A stretch of DNA of 64,000 nucleotides from Deltaproteobacteria bacterium (GCA_006226375.1 SBHC01000062.1:1-64000), one strand, 5' to 3'; positions 45,218 to 55,738 are shown, counted from the stretch's first letter. A program made the numbers and translations. The notes: a model not told the origin generated them from the sequence alone.

Positions 45218-45332
45218 GAATGAATCCACCTTGGGCATAAGAGCAGAGTTGCAGCCAAATGGTGAACATGATAGTTGTTGAAAGGGTTGGAGCCTTTTCA
45301 CTGGCCTGGTTCATTCAGGAGAATATGCATCT

Positions 45333-48143
45333 GTGAGTCGCTCACCCCTTAAAGTATTACATTTGGAGCCAGACAATGCTCGCTTTCACGAGCCCTTTCT
45401 CTTTGAAAGCAAGCTATTTCCTCCAGCGTTACCCAAAGCGATGGTGCATCGACCTTCGCTGGTCTCCACGCTCACCCAAAGCATAAAAAACAAGCTAACG
45501 TTGCTTGTTGCTCCCGCAGGATTTGGCAAGACAACGGCTGTGTTGGAGTGGCTCGAAGCGACACAAACGCCTGTCGCCTGGGTAGCCTTGGAGGAGAGTG
45601 AAAACCAGCCCGTGATGTTCTTGCGCTACCTTATCGCAAGCCTTCAACGGCACAACCCTTCCCTTGGACAGGGAACGTTGCGCCTCTTGGAAAATACACA
45701 TCTCCCACCATGGGAGAGAGTCCTCGGACCGCTGCTCAACGAACTCTATTCGTTGGACTCGCTCCCGGTCCTTGTTCTCGATGATTACCACGACATCTAC
45801 GAGCCAGTGGTGGATCAGCTTCTCACCACCTTGATTCAACACACCCCTCCAGAATTTTCCCTTGTTGTAACAAGCAGAAAGCGACCCAACTGGCCACTCT
45901 CACGTTGGCAGGCCAAGCAAATTTGCACAGAGATTGGTCCCTCCATGTTACGGCTGAACGTGGAGCAGAGCATTTGCTTGTTGGAAGAGGCCCACAATCT
46001 CTCCTTGTCCGAAGAGGAAGCAGCCCACCTTGTCCAACGCACCGAGGGCTGGGTCACAGCACTCTGCTTGGCGGGTTTGTCTCTTTCGCAAACCAAGAAC
46101 CGGCAGCAGCTTCTTCAAGAGTTTCGAGGAGACCAGAGATGGATCAGCGATTTTCTCTTGGAAGAGATTTTTGCGGTGCTACCCGAGGAAACGCAGCAGT
46201 TCCTGATGGAGTCATCGGTTCTACAGCGCATCACGCCCGAACGTTGTGATCACCTGCGAAGTTCCAACGACAGCCGCTCCATCCTTCGCGCCCTGGAAGA
46301 CGAAAACCTGTTCCTTATTGTCCTGGATCCTTACCGACGCTCGTACCGATACCACCACTTGTTCCGCGACTGGTTGCATCGCAGATTTGCAACACAACAA
46401 CCTGAACGTTGGAAGGCCTGCCACCAAAGCGCGGCCCAAACATTCGCAGAGCAATCCTTGTACGATGAAGCGCTGTCCCACTGTTTCGCCATCGAAGCTT
46501 ACAACCAAGCGGCTCAATGGTTAACGGAATGGACTCCTCAGCTGGTGCGTCGTTTCCAGCTCTCCGTGCTGCTCAAATGGCTCCCCAAACTCCCACCACA
46601 ATGCCGCCTGGAAAACCCTCACCTTGTTCTCTATTACGTGTGCCTGGTCGCCCAGCAAAAAAACGAACTGCTCAAAGCCAAGCAGCAAGTGACCACATTC
46701 TTCTCTGCCATGGAGTCGCAAGAGAAGCCTCGCAAGGAGAACGAGAACGACGCAGCGTCTTCACTCTACGAAGGAAGCCTTCGCGCGCTCAAAGCCTGGG
46801 AGGCACGCTTCCATCGGGATTATCGCAAGAGCGCGCAATATGCATCACAGGCGCTCAAGCAGCTTCCCGAAGAGCACAGTTTCCTTCGCACAGAGAGCCG
46901 CTTCTTCCTTCAACGAATGAGACTGCAGAAGGAAGGTCCCAGTGAAAGCCTGCTCAAGGGAATGACCGAACAGTGGGAGCAAGCTTGTTCCCATCGAGAC
47001 CTGTATCATCTGCCGATGTTAAGCGAGATGTTGATACGTGTTCATCTGATGCAGGGACAGCTGTCTTTGACCCAACAACGTAGCCAACAAACCGTCGTTC
47101 ACCTCCAGTCGGTGACCTCATCCGTTGACGAATACCCAGCGGTGTCTAACGCGCAGCTTCTCTCCTTGGGAGAGGTAGCCTACCTTCGCAACAACCTGGA
47201 ACAAGCCGAAATGTTCTTCAAAGAAGCCATTCGCTTATCCCAGGCTGTCGGGAACGGTCGCACGACTCTTCGAGCCAAGGTTCGACTGGCCTGGACCCGC
47301 TGGAACTTGGGGCAACACAAGCAAGCGTACCCTCTCTTGGATTCGTTTGAGGAAATACCCTCGTATGCTTCAAACTTAAATTTGTGGGATCGCGCCAGAG
47401 CCATGCAGCTTGTTCTTCGTTGGGGGGACACCGAGCGATTCCTGCAATGGGCCCACAGCAGTAGGCTTGAGGATGAACCAACCTACAACTTTGCAACCAT
47501 TATCGACAACACCGCTTGGCTGGGTTGGCTTCTCCAAGAGCAAAAGTTTACTCAGGCGGAACAACGAGCCCAAGCCTCCTTTGCAAACTTCACATTTTCT
47601 CAGCCGCTGTTTTTTCGATGGGAGCTTCTACTGCTGCAAGCCTTGTCGTGGTATGGGCAGGGTCAACAAGACAAAGCAGCATCCCAAGTGTTGGATATAC
47701 TGCGATGCACACAGCGCGAACAAATCCTGCGTTTCTATCCAGACGTATCGCCTCAGCTATACCCTCTGCTCCGTTCTCTCCAAACACACAGCGCGTTACA
47801 AGAATGGGCGGAAGGAGCCCAGCATCTCCAGGAAATTCTGGCTTTGTTTGCGAAAGAAGAGCACCAACAGCCTCGCTCCGAAGCCCCCCCCAAACCCAGT
47901 TCATCCACTCCATCCTCCGAAACCTTGCGTCGGGAGGTCTATGAGATGGATCCCCTCAGCCCCAGAGAGACCGAGGTTTTGGAGTTCCTTGCCTTGGGAT
48001 ACACAAACAAGGAAATCGCTCAACAACTCCATATTTCCCCCACGACCGTAAAGACACACACGCGCAACATCTTTGGCAAGCTTTACGTCAACAACCGAAC
48101 ACGAGCTGTTCAACAAGCCCGTCAACTCCAACTCCTTGGCTAA
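45333..48143 (+). CDS. MalT-like LuxR-family transcriptional regulator
   Basis: A 936-residue protein. An STAND-type ATPase (Walker [18 protein letters not shown], Walker [10 protein letters not shown], then [15 protein letters not shown]) is followed by a long helical, TPR-like sensor region and a C-terminal LuxR DNA-binding domain ([20 protein letters not shown], then [13 protein letters not shown]). This is the MalT layout: inducer and ATP drive self-assembly on DNA. The start is GTG 45333 with AGGAGA upstream. Neighbours do not look like a maltose operon, so its regulon is unknown; the preceding nucleotidase gene is a possible target. Confidence 0.9.
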   Translation: MSRSPLKVLHLEPDNARFHEPFLFESKLFPPALPKAMVHRPSLVSTLTQSIKNKLTLLVAPAGFGKTTAVLEWLEATQTPVAWVALEESENQPVMFLRYLIASLQRHNPSLGQGTLRLLENTHLPPWERVLGPLLNELYSLDSLPVLVLDDYHDIYEPVVDQLLTTLIQHTPPEFSLVVTSRKRPNWPLSRWQAKQICTEIGPSMLRLNVEQSICLLEEAHNLSLSEEEAAHLVQRTEGWVTALCLAGLSLSQTKNRQQLLQEFRGDQRWISDFLLEEIFAVLPEETQQFLMESSVLQRITPERCDHLRSSNDSRSILRALEDENLFLIVLDPYRRSYRYHHLFRDWLHRRFATQQPERWKACHQSAAQTFAEQSLYDEALSHCFAIEAYNQAAQWLTEWTPQLVRRFQLSVLLKWLPKLPPQCRLENPHLVLYYVCLVAQQKNELLKAKQQVTTFFSAMESQEKPRKENENDAASSLYEGSLRALKAWEARFHRDYRKSAQYASQALKQLPEEHSFLRTESRFFLQRMRLQKEGPSESLLKGMTEQWEQACSHRDLYHLPMLSEMLIRVHLMQGQLSLTQQRSQQTVVHLQSVTSSVDEYPAVSNAQLLSLGEVAYLRNNLEQAEMFFKEAIRLSQAVGNGRTTLRAKVRLAWTRWNLGQHKQAYPLLDSFEEIPSYASNLNLWDRARAMQLVLRWGDTERFLQWAHSSRLEDEPTYNFATIIDNTAWLGWLLQEQKFTQAEQRAQASFANFTFSQPLFFRWELLLLQALSWYGQGQQDKAASQVLDILRCTQREQILRFYPDVSPQLYPLLRSLQTHSALQEWAEGAQHLQEILALFAKEEHQQPRSEAPPKPSSSTPSSETLRREVYEMDPLSPRETEVLEFLALGYTNKEIAQQLHISPTTVKTHTRNIFGKLYVNNRTRAVQQARQLQLLG

Positions 48144-48249
48144 CCCCCTCTTTCTTTGTGAGCACACTCCTTCTTGACACCACCAGACTTCTCGTTCATT
48201 CTGTCACTTGAACAAATGAACAGAGACCCAGAAAAAATGGAGCAGTCTC

Positions 48250-48822
48250 ATGGATCAACAAACCCCTACAACCAATCAGATCCTTCAACAAATATTGGCA
48301 GCCACGCAGCAAACCAACCAACGGCTCGACCTGACGATCCAACGCCTGGATCAAACAAACCAACGCCTGGACCAAACTCGTCAAGAGCTTTCGAGCCGCA
48401 TCGATCAAGTAAGGACAGAGCTTTCGGACCGTATCGACCACGTACGGACAAAACTCTCAGAACGTATCGACCTCGTACGGACAGAACTCTCAGAACGTAT
48501 CGATCATGTACGGACAGAGCTTTCGGACCGCATTGAAAGAGTCAACACGAACCTTTCCGGACGCATCGACACAACCAACGAGAAATTGGACGTCACGATA
48601 GAGCGCTTGGACAATGTGGAGAATCGGCTGGAACGAGTCGAACAGCGTGTCATGTTCGTAGAGGTAGCAACCAAAGGTGTCCGTGAGTCGGTGGAACAAT
48701 TGAAGGACCGCTTTGAGCACCACCTGACAGGACCAGAGCGCGATCTCCTGCTCAATCTCAAGGAGCGAGTGGAGAGATTGGAGCAAGACCGGAGCATTGG
48801 AGAACCCAAGTCCTCCCAATAA
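48250..48822 (+). CDS. Coiled-coil protein with 11-residue repeats
   Basis: A 190-residue soluble protein with no signal peptide. After a Gln/Thr-rich start (LQQILAATQQTNQRLDLT) come six near-identical 11-residue units of the form RIDxVRTELSx (residues 50-115). Then a regular heptad part follows (ERLDNVENRLERVEQRV). Eleven-residue periodicity suggests a right-handed coiled coil. GGAG precedes ATG 48250 at eight bases. The gene is between the LuxR regulator and a convergent predicted outer-membrane protein. A structural role is likely; nothing more specific can be said. Confidence 0.75.
   Translation: MDQQTPTTNQILQQILAATQQTNQRLDLTIQRLDQTNQRLDQTRQELSSRIDQVRTELSDRIDHVRTKLSERIDLVRTELSERIDHVRTELSDRIERVNTNLSGRIDTTNEKLDVTIERLDNVENRLERVEQRVMFVEVATKGVRESVEQLKDRFEHHLTGPERDLLLNLKERVERLEQDRSIGEPKSSQ
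48397..48594 (+). repeat. Six tandem 33-bp repeats within the coiled-coil gene
   Basis: Each 33-base unit encodes one 11-residue step (RIDQVRTELSD, RIDHVRTKLSE, RIDLVRTELSE, RIDHVRTELSD, RIERVNTNLSG, RIDTTNEKLDV). The first four units (48397-48528) are nearly identical in DNA, and the last two have diverged. Recent duplication of the front units is likely. Confidence 0.75.
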
Positions 48823-48842
48823 ACACCTCCCTCCCGCCAGCT

Positions 48843-50009
48843 CTACCACCAGTATCCAACAAAACCAACCATCACCTTAACACCACCGTCACGTTCAGGA
48901 CGTGGCGCGTTGGGAGAGTAGGCCAGCTTCACATGGATTCGCATGTTGTCGCGGATGTAAAAGTCCAGGTTCAATCCAATCCCAACAACCCACCGGCTTT
49001 CGTTGTTGTCTCCAGTGCGCAGCGGGTCAGGAAGCCAGGCGATATCAACCTGAGGAGTAATTCTCCACCACATCCACGGCACAAACATGAGCCGCAGATG
49101 AGCCAGGAAGAAGGAGTCCACAGCAAACTCCGCAAAGTAAGTTCCTGACAACATGGGAATGTAATCGTTATCGCCGCCGATTTTGAAGCGGTTAAGGTCA
49201 TCAGCAAACCAGCCTGTACCTGCCGATGCATCCAGCGCAATGGCGATCCGTGAGTGGACCCTGACAGCGCCTTCCATCTGCCCCATCACACGCACGTTGG
49301 GATTGTTGGTGAACCCCACATTCCTTTCATCTTGGATCGAAGTCTTGAAGCCACCCCAACTGCGCTGTAGAAAGCGACGCCGCAACGAAACGCGAAACCA
49401 GGCGCGGAATCCCTCACGCAAGCGCCCACGCAACACCCATGTATTCATCTGTCGCCAAGAAAGCGTTGCCGACGAACGCAGAGCAGGGCTGTTCTGAGGA
49501 AGGACAAAGCCTGCCTGCTCCGATGCGGGGCTGTGGAGAAAGAACCAATAACGAAAAGCAACCCGACCTGTCAGAAACAGATGAGAGACCATGTTCCACT
49601 GCATCTCAAGGCCAGCTTCTCCGTACATACTGAGAAAACTCAACTCTTGCAGATGCACGCCGCCTTTGATGTAGTCCGGTGTCATCTCGGCGAAGCCGAA
49701 TTGTCCTTTGATGTAGGGGGAGATGACGAAGGAGCGACCGGATGTAGCGCCGATGTCCCAATTCAGCCAAACCGTTTCGGTGTTGTAGCCGACGCGGAGC
49801 TGGTTCCCCAGCCCTACATGTTTTTGGTCGGTGTATTGGTAGTAGACGATGCCATGCCCCATACCGTTGCCGAGATCCAGAGGGATACCAAGCCCCTGGT
49901 TCAGAGGGATTTCACCATACACTGCAAAGTCATGCCCCGCCCAAGCCGGCGAGCTAACGCCAACAAGGCAGAACCACAACAAACCCAGACCGATCCAATG
50001 TCGCAACAT
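48843..50009 (-). CDS. Predicted outer-membrane beta-barrel protein
   Basis: A 388-residue protein with a signal peptide (MLRHWIGLGLLWFCLVGVSS, then PAWAG). The rest alternates hydrophobic and polar residues with many aromatics (GHGIVYYQYTDQKHVGLG, FLTGRVAFRYWFF, GSYFAEFAVDSFFLAHLRLMF-like strands) and ends GGVKVMVGFVGYWW. A final aromatic residue fits outer-membrane barrels recognised by the Bam complex. AAAGGGA precedes ATG 50009. The family is not recognised. It converges with the coiled-coil gene. Confidence 0.7.
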   Translation of the reverse strand: MLRHWIGLGLLWFCLVGVSSPAWAGHDFAVYGEIPLNQGLGIPLDLGNGMGHGIVYYQYTDQKHVGLGNQLRVGYNTETVWLNWDIGATSGRSFVISPYIKGQFGFAEMTPDYIKGGVHLQELSFLSMYGEAGLEMQWNMVSHLFLTGRVAFRYWFFLHSPASEQAGFVLPQNSPALRSSATLSWRQMNTWVLRGRLREGFRAWFRVSLRRRFLQRSWGGFKTSIQDERNVGFTNNPNVRVMGQMEGAVRVHSRIAIALDASAGTGWFADDLNRFKIGGDNDYIPMLSGTYFAEFAVDSFFLAHLRLMFVPWMWWRITPQVDIAWLPDPLRTGDNNESRWVVGIGLNLDFYIRDNMRIHVKLAYSPNAPRPERDGGVKVMVGFVGYWW

Positions 50010-50177
50010 GAATGTCCCTTTTCACGAACAGAGTCAGCTTTTTCACCAAGAAGGTGTTGCCCTTGTTTACACCACAAGCAACGCCATGTGGAATGATTTT
50101 GCTCCTGTTGCTGCTCTCTGTGGTAGGGTGGCAACTTTGCCAAGCATGGTCGGTGAAGGGAAAAGGAGCACACATTC

Positions 50178-50939
50178 ATGACAGAGATGGTTTGGTTTCA
50201 GGGGTTGCTGTACAGCTGGTTTGGACTCTCGCTTCTTGTGTTTGTGGTGTTGTTTTTTCTCAGCGCACCGTACGGCCGCCATGCACGTGGAGGTTGGGGA
50301 CCCGACATTCCTAGCACGTTGGGCTGGACAGTGATGGAGCTTCCGGCGGTCGTCATTCCTTTGGTTCTGTTTGCCATCAGTCCTCGCAACAACAACCCGG
50401 TGCTGTGGGTGTTTTTGTTAATGTGGGAAGCTCATTACATCCATCGAACCTTCATCTATCCCTACCGAATGAGAATGCAGGGAAAGACGATGGCGATCTC
50501 CATCGCTGTGATGGCGTTTGTGACCAATCTGGGGATCGACTACCTCAACGCGCGGTGGCTGTTTGCTTTGGGTCCACAATACACTTTGGATTGGTTTTGG
50601 GACCCTCGGTTCTTAATCGGAGCCACCATGTTTGTGGTCGGCTTTGCTATCAACCGACACAGCGATGCCGTCCTCCGAAACCTCAGAAAGCCCGGAGAGA
50701 CCGGCTACAAGATCCCAGAAGGTGGGATGTACCGTTGGGTTTCATCTCCCAACTACACCGGGGAGTTGCTGGAGTGGGCGGGATGGGCCGTCGCCACATG
50801 GAGTCTTCCAGGCCTCGCCTTTGCCGTATGGTCATTTTCAAACCTCACACCACGTGCCCTCTCCAACCACCAATGGTACCTCGAAAAGTTCCCCGACTAC
50901 CCGAAAGAACGAAAGGCTCTCATTCCCTTTCTTTGGTAA
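50178..50939 (+). CDS. Steroid 5-alpha-reductase-like membrane protein
   Basis: A 253-residue protein with six or seven membrane helices. It matches the 3-oxo-5-alpha-steroid 4-dehydrogenase family at the C-terminus: GETGYKIPEGGMYRWVSSPN followed by YTGELLEWAGWAVATWSLPG, and ALSNHQWYLEKFPDYPKERKA. Family members reduce the C4-C5 double bond of 3-keto steroids or reduce related enoyl chains, using NADPH. The bacterial substrate is unknown. AAGGAG precedes ATG 50178. A LysR regulator follows at 106 bases in the same direction. Confidence 0.85.
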   Translation: MTEMVWFQGLLYSWFGLSLLVFVVLFFLSAPYGRHARGGWGPDIPSTLGWTVMELPAVVIPLVLFAISPRNNNPVLWVFLLMWEAHYIHRTFIYPYRMRMQGKTMAISIAVMAFVTNLGIDYLNARWLFALGPQYTLDWFWDPRFLIGATMFVVGFAINRHSDAVLRNLRKPGETGYKIPEGGMYRWVSSPNYTGELLEWAGWAVATWSLPGLAFAVWSFSNLTPRALSNHQWYLEKFPDYPKERKALIPFLW

Positions 50940-51012
50940 GAAAATGGGACATGAAAAACACTTGCCTCCCTGAGGGAGTTTGTGTACGCTCATCCGATGT
51001 TCACGCCCTACT

Positions 51013-51031
51013 GTTTCACTGAACGAAACAA
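51013..51031. promoter_or_regulatory. Candidate LysR operator
   Basis: TGTTTC, seven bases, GAAACA: perfect 6-bp arms, with the T-N11-A core (T17...) seen in LysR boxes. It ends 14 bases before the LysR start ATG 51046, which would suit autoregulation. Confidence 0.45.
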
Positions 51032-51045
51032 ACCAATGAGTCACC

Positions 51046-51960
51046 ATGAGCCGATTGTCTGAGCTTGAAATCTTTGTGCAGGTTGTGGAGGTCGAGAGTT
51101 TCTCTGGCGCAGCCAAAGAGTTAAACCTGTCGAAGTCCCAGATCAGCAAGCAGATCAGCCGGCTGGAAGACCGGCTCGGAGCACGACTGCTGCATCGAAC
51201 CACACGGCGAATGAGTTTAACCGATGTGGGCAGGGTGTTTTACCAACGGTGTGTGCAGATCCTGGCCGACTTGGAAGAAGCCGAGTTGTCCATCGGGAAG
51301 TTGCAAAGTGAGCCCCGGGGGACTCTGCGCATCAGCGTTCCGATGTCATTTGGTGTGATGTACCTTGCCCCTGCGCTCAGCGACTTTATGGCAGCGTACC
51401 CTGACCTTCAGGTCGATCTGAATTTCAGCGACCGACAGATTGATATCGTGGACGAAGGCTACGACATGGCGATTCGCATCGGAGCGCTGGCAGACTCAAG
51501 CCTAATTGCCCGCAAGCTCGCACCGATCCGTTTGTTTTTGTGTGGCAGCCCGGCCTACCTGGACCACAACGGTTGGCCTCAACATCCACGCGACCTTAAG
51601 AGCCACAACTGCCTGCGTTACCGGTACTTTTCCACAGGCTCGATGTGGAACTTTTACAGCGGACAAGGCAAGGAGAGCGTGAAGGTAGAGGGAAGCCTCC
51701 AAACCAACAACGGTGACGCCCTTCGGGAAGCAGCCTTGCGCGACCTTGGCCTTTGTATCCTGCCCGACTTCTTGGTCTCGGAAGATTTTCGTACCAACCA
51801 GCTCTTCCAAGTTCTCGATGATTGGACGGTCGGGGAAGCTTTCTACATTTGGGCGTTGTATCCCCACAATCGACACCTCTCGGTGAAAGTCCGATTGTTT
51901 GTAGACTTTCTCATCTCACGATTTACACCAACCCCACCCTGGTCCAGCTGCAAAACCTGA
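51046..51960 (+). CDS. LysR-family transcriptional regulator
   Basis: A 304-residue protein of the usual length. The winged helix-turn-helix covers residues 1-60 (FVQVVEVESFSGAAKELNLS, then KSQISKQISRLEDRLGARLL). The effector domain follows, with IGKLQSEPRGTLRISVPMSFG and GYDMAIRIGALADSSLIARK. The helix-turn-helix and the effector domain resemble the broad AaeR/DhcR type group. The preceding gene is a steroid-reductase-like enzyme in the same direction rather than divergent, so the usual target cannot be read off the map. Confidence 0.92.
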   Translation: MSRLSELEIFVQVVEVESFSGAAKELNLSKSQISKQISRLEDRLGARLLHRTTRRMSLTDVGRVFYQRCVQILADLEEAELSIGKLQSEPRGTLRISVPMSFGVMYLAPALSDFMAAYPDLQVDLNFSDRQIDIVDEGYDMAIRIGALADSSLIARKLAPIRLFLCGSPAYLDHNGWPQHPRDLKSHNCLRYRYFSTGSMWNFYSGQGKESVKVEGSLQTNNGDALREAALRDLGLCILPDFLVSEDFRTNQLFQVLDDWTVGEAFYIWALYPHNRHLSVKVRLFVDFLISRFTPTPPWSSCKT

Positions 51961-52118
51961 GCAAAAACCTTGCAGCCTCTTGTCGCATTTGGATTTGACG
52001 AAGGCTCTTGAATCTTTTAGTATCGGTTGTTGCATTACCATGAGTTGAAAGAACAGAGGACGTGGCTGGGGTGTACGCTCACCATGCCACCCAAACATAC
52101 CCAAAGGGGTATGGAGAG

Positions 52119-52508
52119 ATGGTTAAAATGCCAGCATCGCCCGAATCGTGGAACACCTTGCCAGCTTTGGACAACACAACACTCCAAGATTGCACGATGG
52201 GAGAACCCTCACTGGTGGAAGAGATCCTCAACCTTTACAAAGAGGATGTTCCCCAACGCCTGGAACGAGCCGAAGCAGCGCTCGAACAGAGCAACTTCTC
52301 TGCTTGTCACTTTGAGATTCACTCGATCAAAGGCTCCAGCGGCTCCGTCGGAGCCCGACAAGTCGAGGCGCTCGCAGTCTTGTTGATCCCCCATCTCAAG
52401 CAAGAAAACGGCGCAGAGAGTGAGGCTTTGCTTCAACAAATTCGTCAAGCGTTCGACTCCTTTCTGGCCTGCTACCGGGACATTGAACAACAAGGCTTTC
52501 AGATTTAG
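52119..52508 (+). CDS. Stand-alone HPt domain protein
   Basis: A 129-residue protein. The HPt motif is HFEIHSIKGSSGSVGA with His68, the expected phosphoryl carrier. Two starts compete: ATG 52119 and ATG 52128, with GGAGAG best placed for the second. A longer frame from 52062 has no ribosome site. HPt proteins relay phosphate between hybrid kinase receivers and response regulators. The hybrid kinase at 31-34 kb already carries its own HPt, so this one probably serves other partners. Confidence 0.78.
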   Translation: MVKMPASPESWNTLPALDNTTLQDCTMGEPSLVEEILNLYKEDVPQRLERAEAALEQSNFSACHFEIHSIKGSSGSVGARQVEALAVLLIPHLKQENGAESEALLQQIRQAFDSFLACYRDIEQQGFQI

Positions 52509-52522
52509 AGCGCTGTGTTGAG

Positions 52523-53749
52523 TTAGTTTGTTGTCTTGGCTTTCTTTTTCACCACAAACTTCTTCCGATATTTGGCCCCCAAACCACGGCCCAAGGCTTT
52601 CTTGTAGGACCCTCCGTTAAGAAGATAGCGTTTCGCCACTCGAAGCAGGTCACTCTTGCTGCTCGAGCGGTTAATCACATCGGGTTGGATACCCCGGCCA
52701 TGAATGAGGCGTCCCAGCGGCGTGTAGTACCGTGCGATGGTCATCTTTAGACCCGAACCATCGGACAGATCGATGATGGTTTGCACCGAGCCTTTGCCAA
52801 ACGAGCGGGTTCCCAGAACCAGCGCACGACGGTGGTCCTGAAGCGCGCCAGACACAATCTCTGCGGCGGAAGCTGTGCCCTGGTTCACCAAGATGACAAT
52901 CGGAAATCCTTTCCAGGTACCTTTCGAGTGAGACATCTCACGTTCCATCCGTCGAGCGGTTCGACCCTTCGCTGTAACAATGGGACCTTGCTCCAAAAAC
53001 AAGTCTGCCACACGCACCGATTGGTCGAACAAGCCGCCAGGATTGTTGCGCAGGTCAAGCACCAAGCCACGGATGGATGCTTTCTGCTGGAAACCACGAA
53101 GGGCGGCCTTTAGCTGCCGCTCGGTGCGGTCTTGAAAGCTTTTGATCTGAGCGTAGTACAAGCCCTTTCCCAGATGGCGTGCGTAGACACTCTGCACTCG
53201 AATTTGCTCGCGAATGATCACGAACCAACGAGCCCGCTGCACCCCAGAGCGGCGGATGAAAAGCCGCAATCGGGACCCAGGTCGCCCTCGCAACAGCCTC
53301 CGAATCTGGAACAAAGACAGCTTGTGGAGAAGCTTGCGTTCAATCTGGACAATCTCGTCGCCCGCTTTGATCCCCGCACGTTGGGCCGGAGAGTCGGGCA
53401 ACGGGCTGATCACAAACACTTGTTTGCCTTTGCGAGTGAGTTCAAGCCCAGGGCCACCATGTTCGCCGGACGTCTCGGCCTTCATCTCTTTGTATAGGTT
53501 GGGGGGAATGAACACTGTGTAAGGATCAAGACGACGGACCATCCCCTGAATGGCCCCATACACCAGAGCCCGACCATCGACCGGATCCACGTAATCGTTT
53601 TCGATGTAGCTGAGCACCGATGCAAAAATATTAAGTTTCTTGTATCGATTGTGAACCAAAGATTGGTCAGCCAATCCGATTGCAGCCTCGAACACCAAAC
53701 CACCCACCAGCAGACCCACACCAAAGATCACGCAATCTCGTCGACGCAT
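52523..53749 (-). CDS. S41 family C-terminal processing peptidase
   Basis: A 408-residue protein with an N-terminal anchor (VIFGVGLLVGGLVFEAAIGL). The PDZ domain (about 95-175) has SPAQRAGIKAGDEIVQIE. The protease core has LVLDLRNNPGGL, the catalytic Ser294 in GTASAAEIV and Lys319 in SFGKGSVQT, giving a Ser-Lys dyad. Such proteases trim C-termini of periplasmic proteins and peptidoglycan hydrolases. AGGAG precedes ATG 53749. A basic C-terminal tail (KYRKKFVVKKKAKTTN) extends past the core. Confidence 0.92.
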   Translation of the reverse strand: MRRRDCVIFGVGLLVGGLVFEAAIGLADQSLVHNRYKKLNIFASVLSYIENDYVDPVDGRALVYGAIQGMVRRLDPYTVFIPPNLYKEMKAETSGEHGGPGLELTRKGKQVFVISPLPDSPAQRAGIKAGDEIVQIERKLLHKLSLFQIRRLLRGRPGSRLRLFIRRSGVQRARWFVIIREQIRVQSVYARHLGKGLYYAQIKSFQDRTERQLKAALRGFQQKASIRGLVLDLRNNPGGLFDQSVRVADLFLEQGPIVTAKGRTARRMEREMSHSKGTWKGFPIVILVNQGTASAAEIVSGALQDHRRALVLGTRSFGKGSVQTIIDLSDGSGLKMTIARYYTPLGRLIHGRGIQPDVINRSSSKSDLLRVAKRYLLNGGSYKKALGRGLGAKYRKKFVVKKKAKTTN

Positions 53750-53858
53750 CCAAGACTCCTGTGTGCAAGGAAGACATTCTTCCTCGGCTCAAGGGCCAAG
53801 CCCTCTCAAAAAGTTTGTTAGGTATCACCTCTCTCCACGCGGGTCCAAGAGATAACAC

Positions 53859-53881
53859 AACCATCCCATAATATGATGGTT
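53859..53881. promoter_or_regulatory. Inverted repeat between the S41 protease and rpiB
   Basis: AACCATC, nine AT-rich bases, GATGGTT: perfect 7-bp arms in a divergent region of 281 bases. It contains CATAATAT and could be an operator or a minor promoter element for the leftward protease gene. Confidence 0.35.
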
Positions 53882-53952
53882 TGAGTTGGTTTCACAAGTT
53901 CATCCAACAGAGGCGAAACGAGGCCTTCCAGAGCCCGAGAATCAGGGTGGGG

Positions 53953-53981
53953 TTGCAAAGTCTGTAGCTTCCGGCTATTAA
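53953..53981 (+). promoter_or_regulatory. Promoter of the rpiB-glyA operon
   Basis: TTGCAA (53953-53958), a 17-base spacer, TATTAA (53976-53981). Transcription would start near 53988, about 43 bases before ATG 54031. Confidence 0.55.
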
Positions 53982-54030
53982 GCACGAGAAATTGGGGGTA
54001 TCAGTCAGTTCAAAGATGGCGAAGGACACC

Positions 54031-54486
54031 ATGAAAGTTGCAATCGGTTCGGATCATGCAGGGCATCAATTACGCAAGCACGTGCGTCAATGGCTGGAAG
54101 AGCTTGGCGCAACCGTAGTTGACAAAGGACCCCACGAAGCGGGCTCCGTTGACTATCCCGACTACGCGGCTCCCGTCGTCAAAGCGATTCTGGACGGCGA
54201 CTGTGAACGTGGCGTCCTGATTTGTGGCAGCGGCATGGGCATGAGCATCGCAGCCAACCGATTCCCCGGAATCCGCGCGGCGTTGTGCCGAGAGGCCGTC
54301 AGCGCAAAGTTTGCACGGGCTCACAACAATGCTAATGTCTTGGTCCTGGGAGAACGTTTCACAGGCACATCTCTTGCGCATGCCATTCTTCAAGCCTGGT
54401 GGGAGACACCGTTTGAAGGTGACCGCCATATCCGACGCCTGAACAAAATTGAAACCCACGCCAAAGAAGGAAAGCATCATGTTTAA
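54031..54486 (+). CDS. rpiB: Ribose-5-phosphate isomerase B
   Basis: A 151-residue cytoplasmic protein that interconverts ribose 5-phosphate and ribulose 5-phosphate in the pentose phosphate pathway. The family motifs are [11 protein letters not shown] at the start, [17 protein letters not shown] (catalytic Cys66), and [15 protein letters not shown] 54031 has GAAGGA immediately upstream; an ATG at 54016 would add MAKDT. It overlaps glyA by eight bases, a common rpiB-glyA arrangement. Confidence 0.9.
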   Translation: MKVAIGSDHAGHQLRKHVRQWLEELGATVVDKGPHEAGSVDYPDYAAPVVKAILDGDCERGVLICGSGMGMSIAANRFPGIRAALCREAVSAKFARAHNNANVLVLGERFTGTSLAHAILQAWWETPFEGDRHIRRLNKIETHAKEGKHHV

Positions 54487-55738
54487 GGCTGTACGTGAGC
54501 AAGACCCCGCTGTGTTTGGATTCCTGCAACAGGAGTTCGCTCGACAGGAATATGGACTGGAGCTGATTGCCTCCGAGAACTTCGTGTCCAAGGCAGTGTT
54601 GGAAGTGATGGGAACTCCACTCACCAACAAATACGCTGAAGGCTACCCTCGCAACCGCTATTACGGTGGATGCCAGTACTACGACGAAATCGAGATCATC
54701 GCGATTCGACGAGCGCGAGAGCTGTTTGGCATCGAACACGCCAACGTTCAGCCTCACTCCGGCGCCCAAGCCAACATGGCTGTGTACCTCGCCTTCCTGG
54801 AACCGGAAGATACCATCCTGACCTTGGAACTCGCGCACGGCGGACACCTGTCCCACGGAAGCCCCGTAAATGCGTCAGGGAAGCTTTACAAGTCGGTGCA
54901 TTACCACGTGCACCCAGAGACCCATTTGATCGACTTTGATCACGTTCGAGAGCAAGCCCTCGCTCACCGCCCCAAGATGATCGTGTGCGGCGCCAGCGCG
55001 TATCCACGTCACATCGACTTTGCGAAGTTCAGGGAGATCGCCGACGAAGTGGGCGCTCTGTTGATGGCAGACATCGCCCACATTGCTGGACTCGTTGCAG
55101 CCAAGGTTCATCCAGATCCCGTGCCTTACTGCGACGTGATCACCACGACCACTCACAAAACCTTGCGTGGTCCCCGCGGCGGCCTGATCCTCACAAGCAA
55201 AGAGAACAAAAGAGCCGTAAACTCCGCTGTGTTTCCTGGCACCCAAGGGGGTCCGTTGATGCACATGGTGGCTGCCAAAGCCGTCGCCTTTGGTGAAGCG
55301 CTGAAGCCAGAGTTCAAGACCTACCAAGAACAGGTTATCGCCAACGCCAAGACCCTTTCGGAGGCGCTCCAAGGCAAGGGTGTCCCTGTTATCACAGGCG
55401 GCACCGACAATCACATTGTCTTGATGAACGTGGGCGCGCTCAATCTCAACGGCAAGCAATGCGAGGATGCGCTGGAAGAAGCTGGCATCACGGTCAACAA
55501 GAACATGATCCCCTACGACCCCAATCCTCCACAGGTATCGAGCGGGATTCGTGTGGGAACCCCCGCTCTAACCACCCGAGGCATGGGTGCAGAAGAGATG
55601 AAACAAGTCGCCCAGTGGATCGTCGAAGTCTACGAAAACATCGACAACGCTGACGTCCTCAAACGGGTACGTGACGATGTTCGCTCCTTGAGTCAGGCGT
55701 TTCCACTCTACCCTGACATTGTCGCCGCGGCTTCCTAA
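54479..55738 (+). CDS. glyA: Serine hydroxymethyltransferase
   Basis: A 419-residue PLP enzyme that converts serine and tetrahydrofolate to glycine and 5,10-methylene-tetrahydrofolate. Key motifs are [49 protein letters not shown] and [14 protein letters not shown] (PLP lysine Lys227). ATG 54479 has AAGAAGGAAAG upstream; it overlaps the end of rpiB. Confidence 0.96.
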   Translation: MFKAVREQDPAVFGFLQQEFARQEYGLELIASENFVSKAVLEVMGTPLTNKYAEGYPRNRYYGGCQYYDEIEIIAIRRARELFGIEHANVQPHSGAQANMAVYLAFLEPEDTILTLELAHGGHLSHGSPVNASGKLYKSVHYHVHPETHLIDFDHVREQALAHRPKMIVCGASAYPRHIDFAKFREIADEVGALLMADIAHIAGLVAAKVHPDPVPYCDVITTTTHKTLRGPRGGLILTSKENKRAVNSAVFPGTQGGPLMHMVAAKAVAFGEALKPEFKTYQEQVIANAKTLSEALQGKGVPVITGGTDNHIVLMNVGALNLNGKQCEDALEEAGITVNKNMIPYDPNPPQVSSGIRVGTPALTTRGMGAEEMKQVAQWIVEVYENIDNADVLKRVRDDVRSLSQAFPLYPDIVAAAS

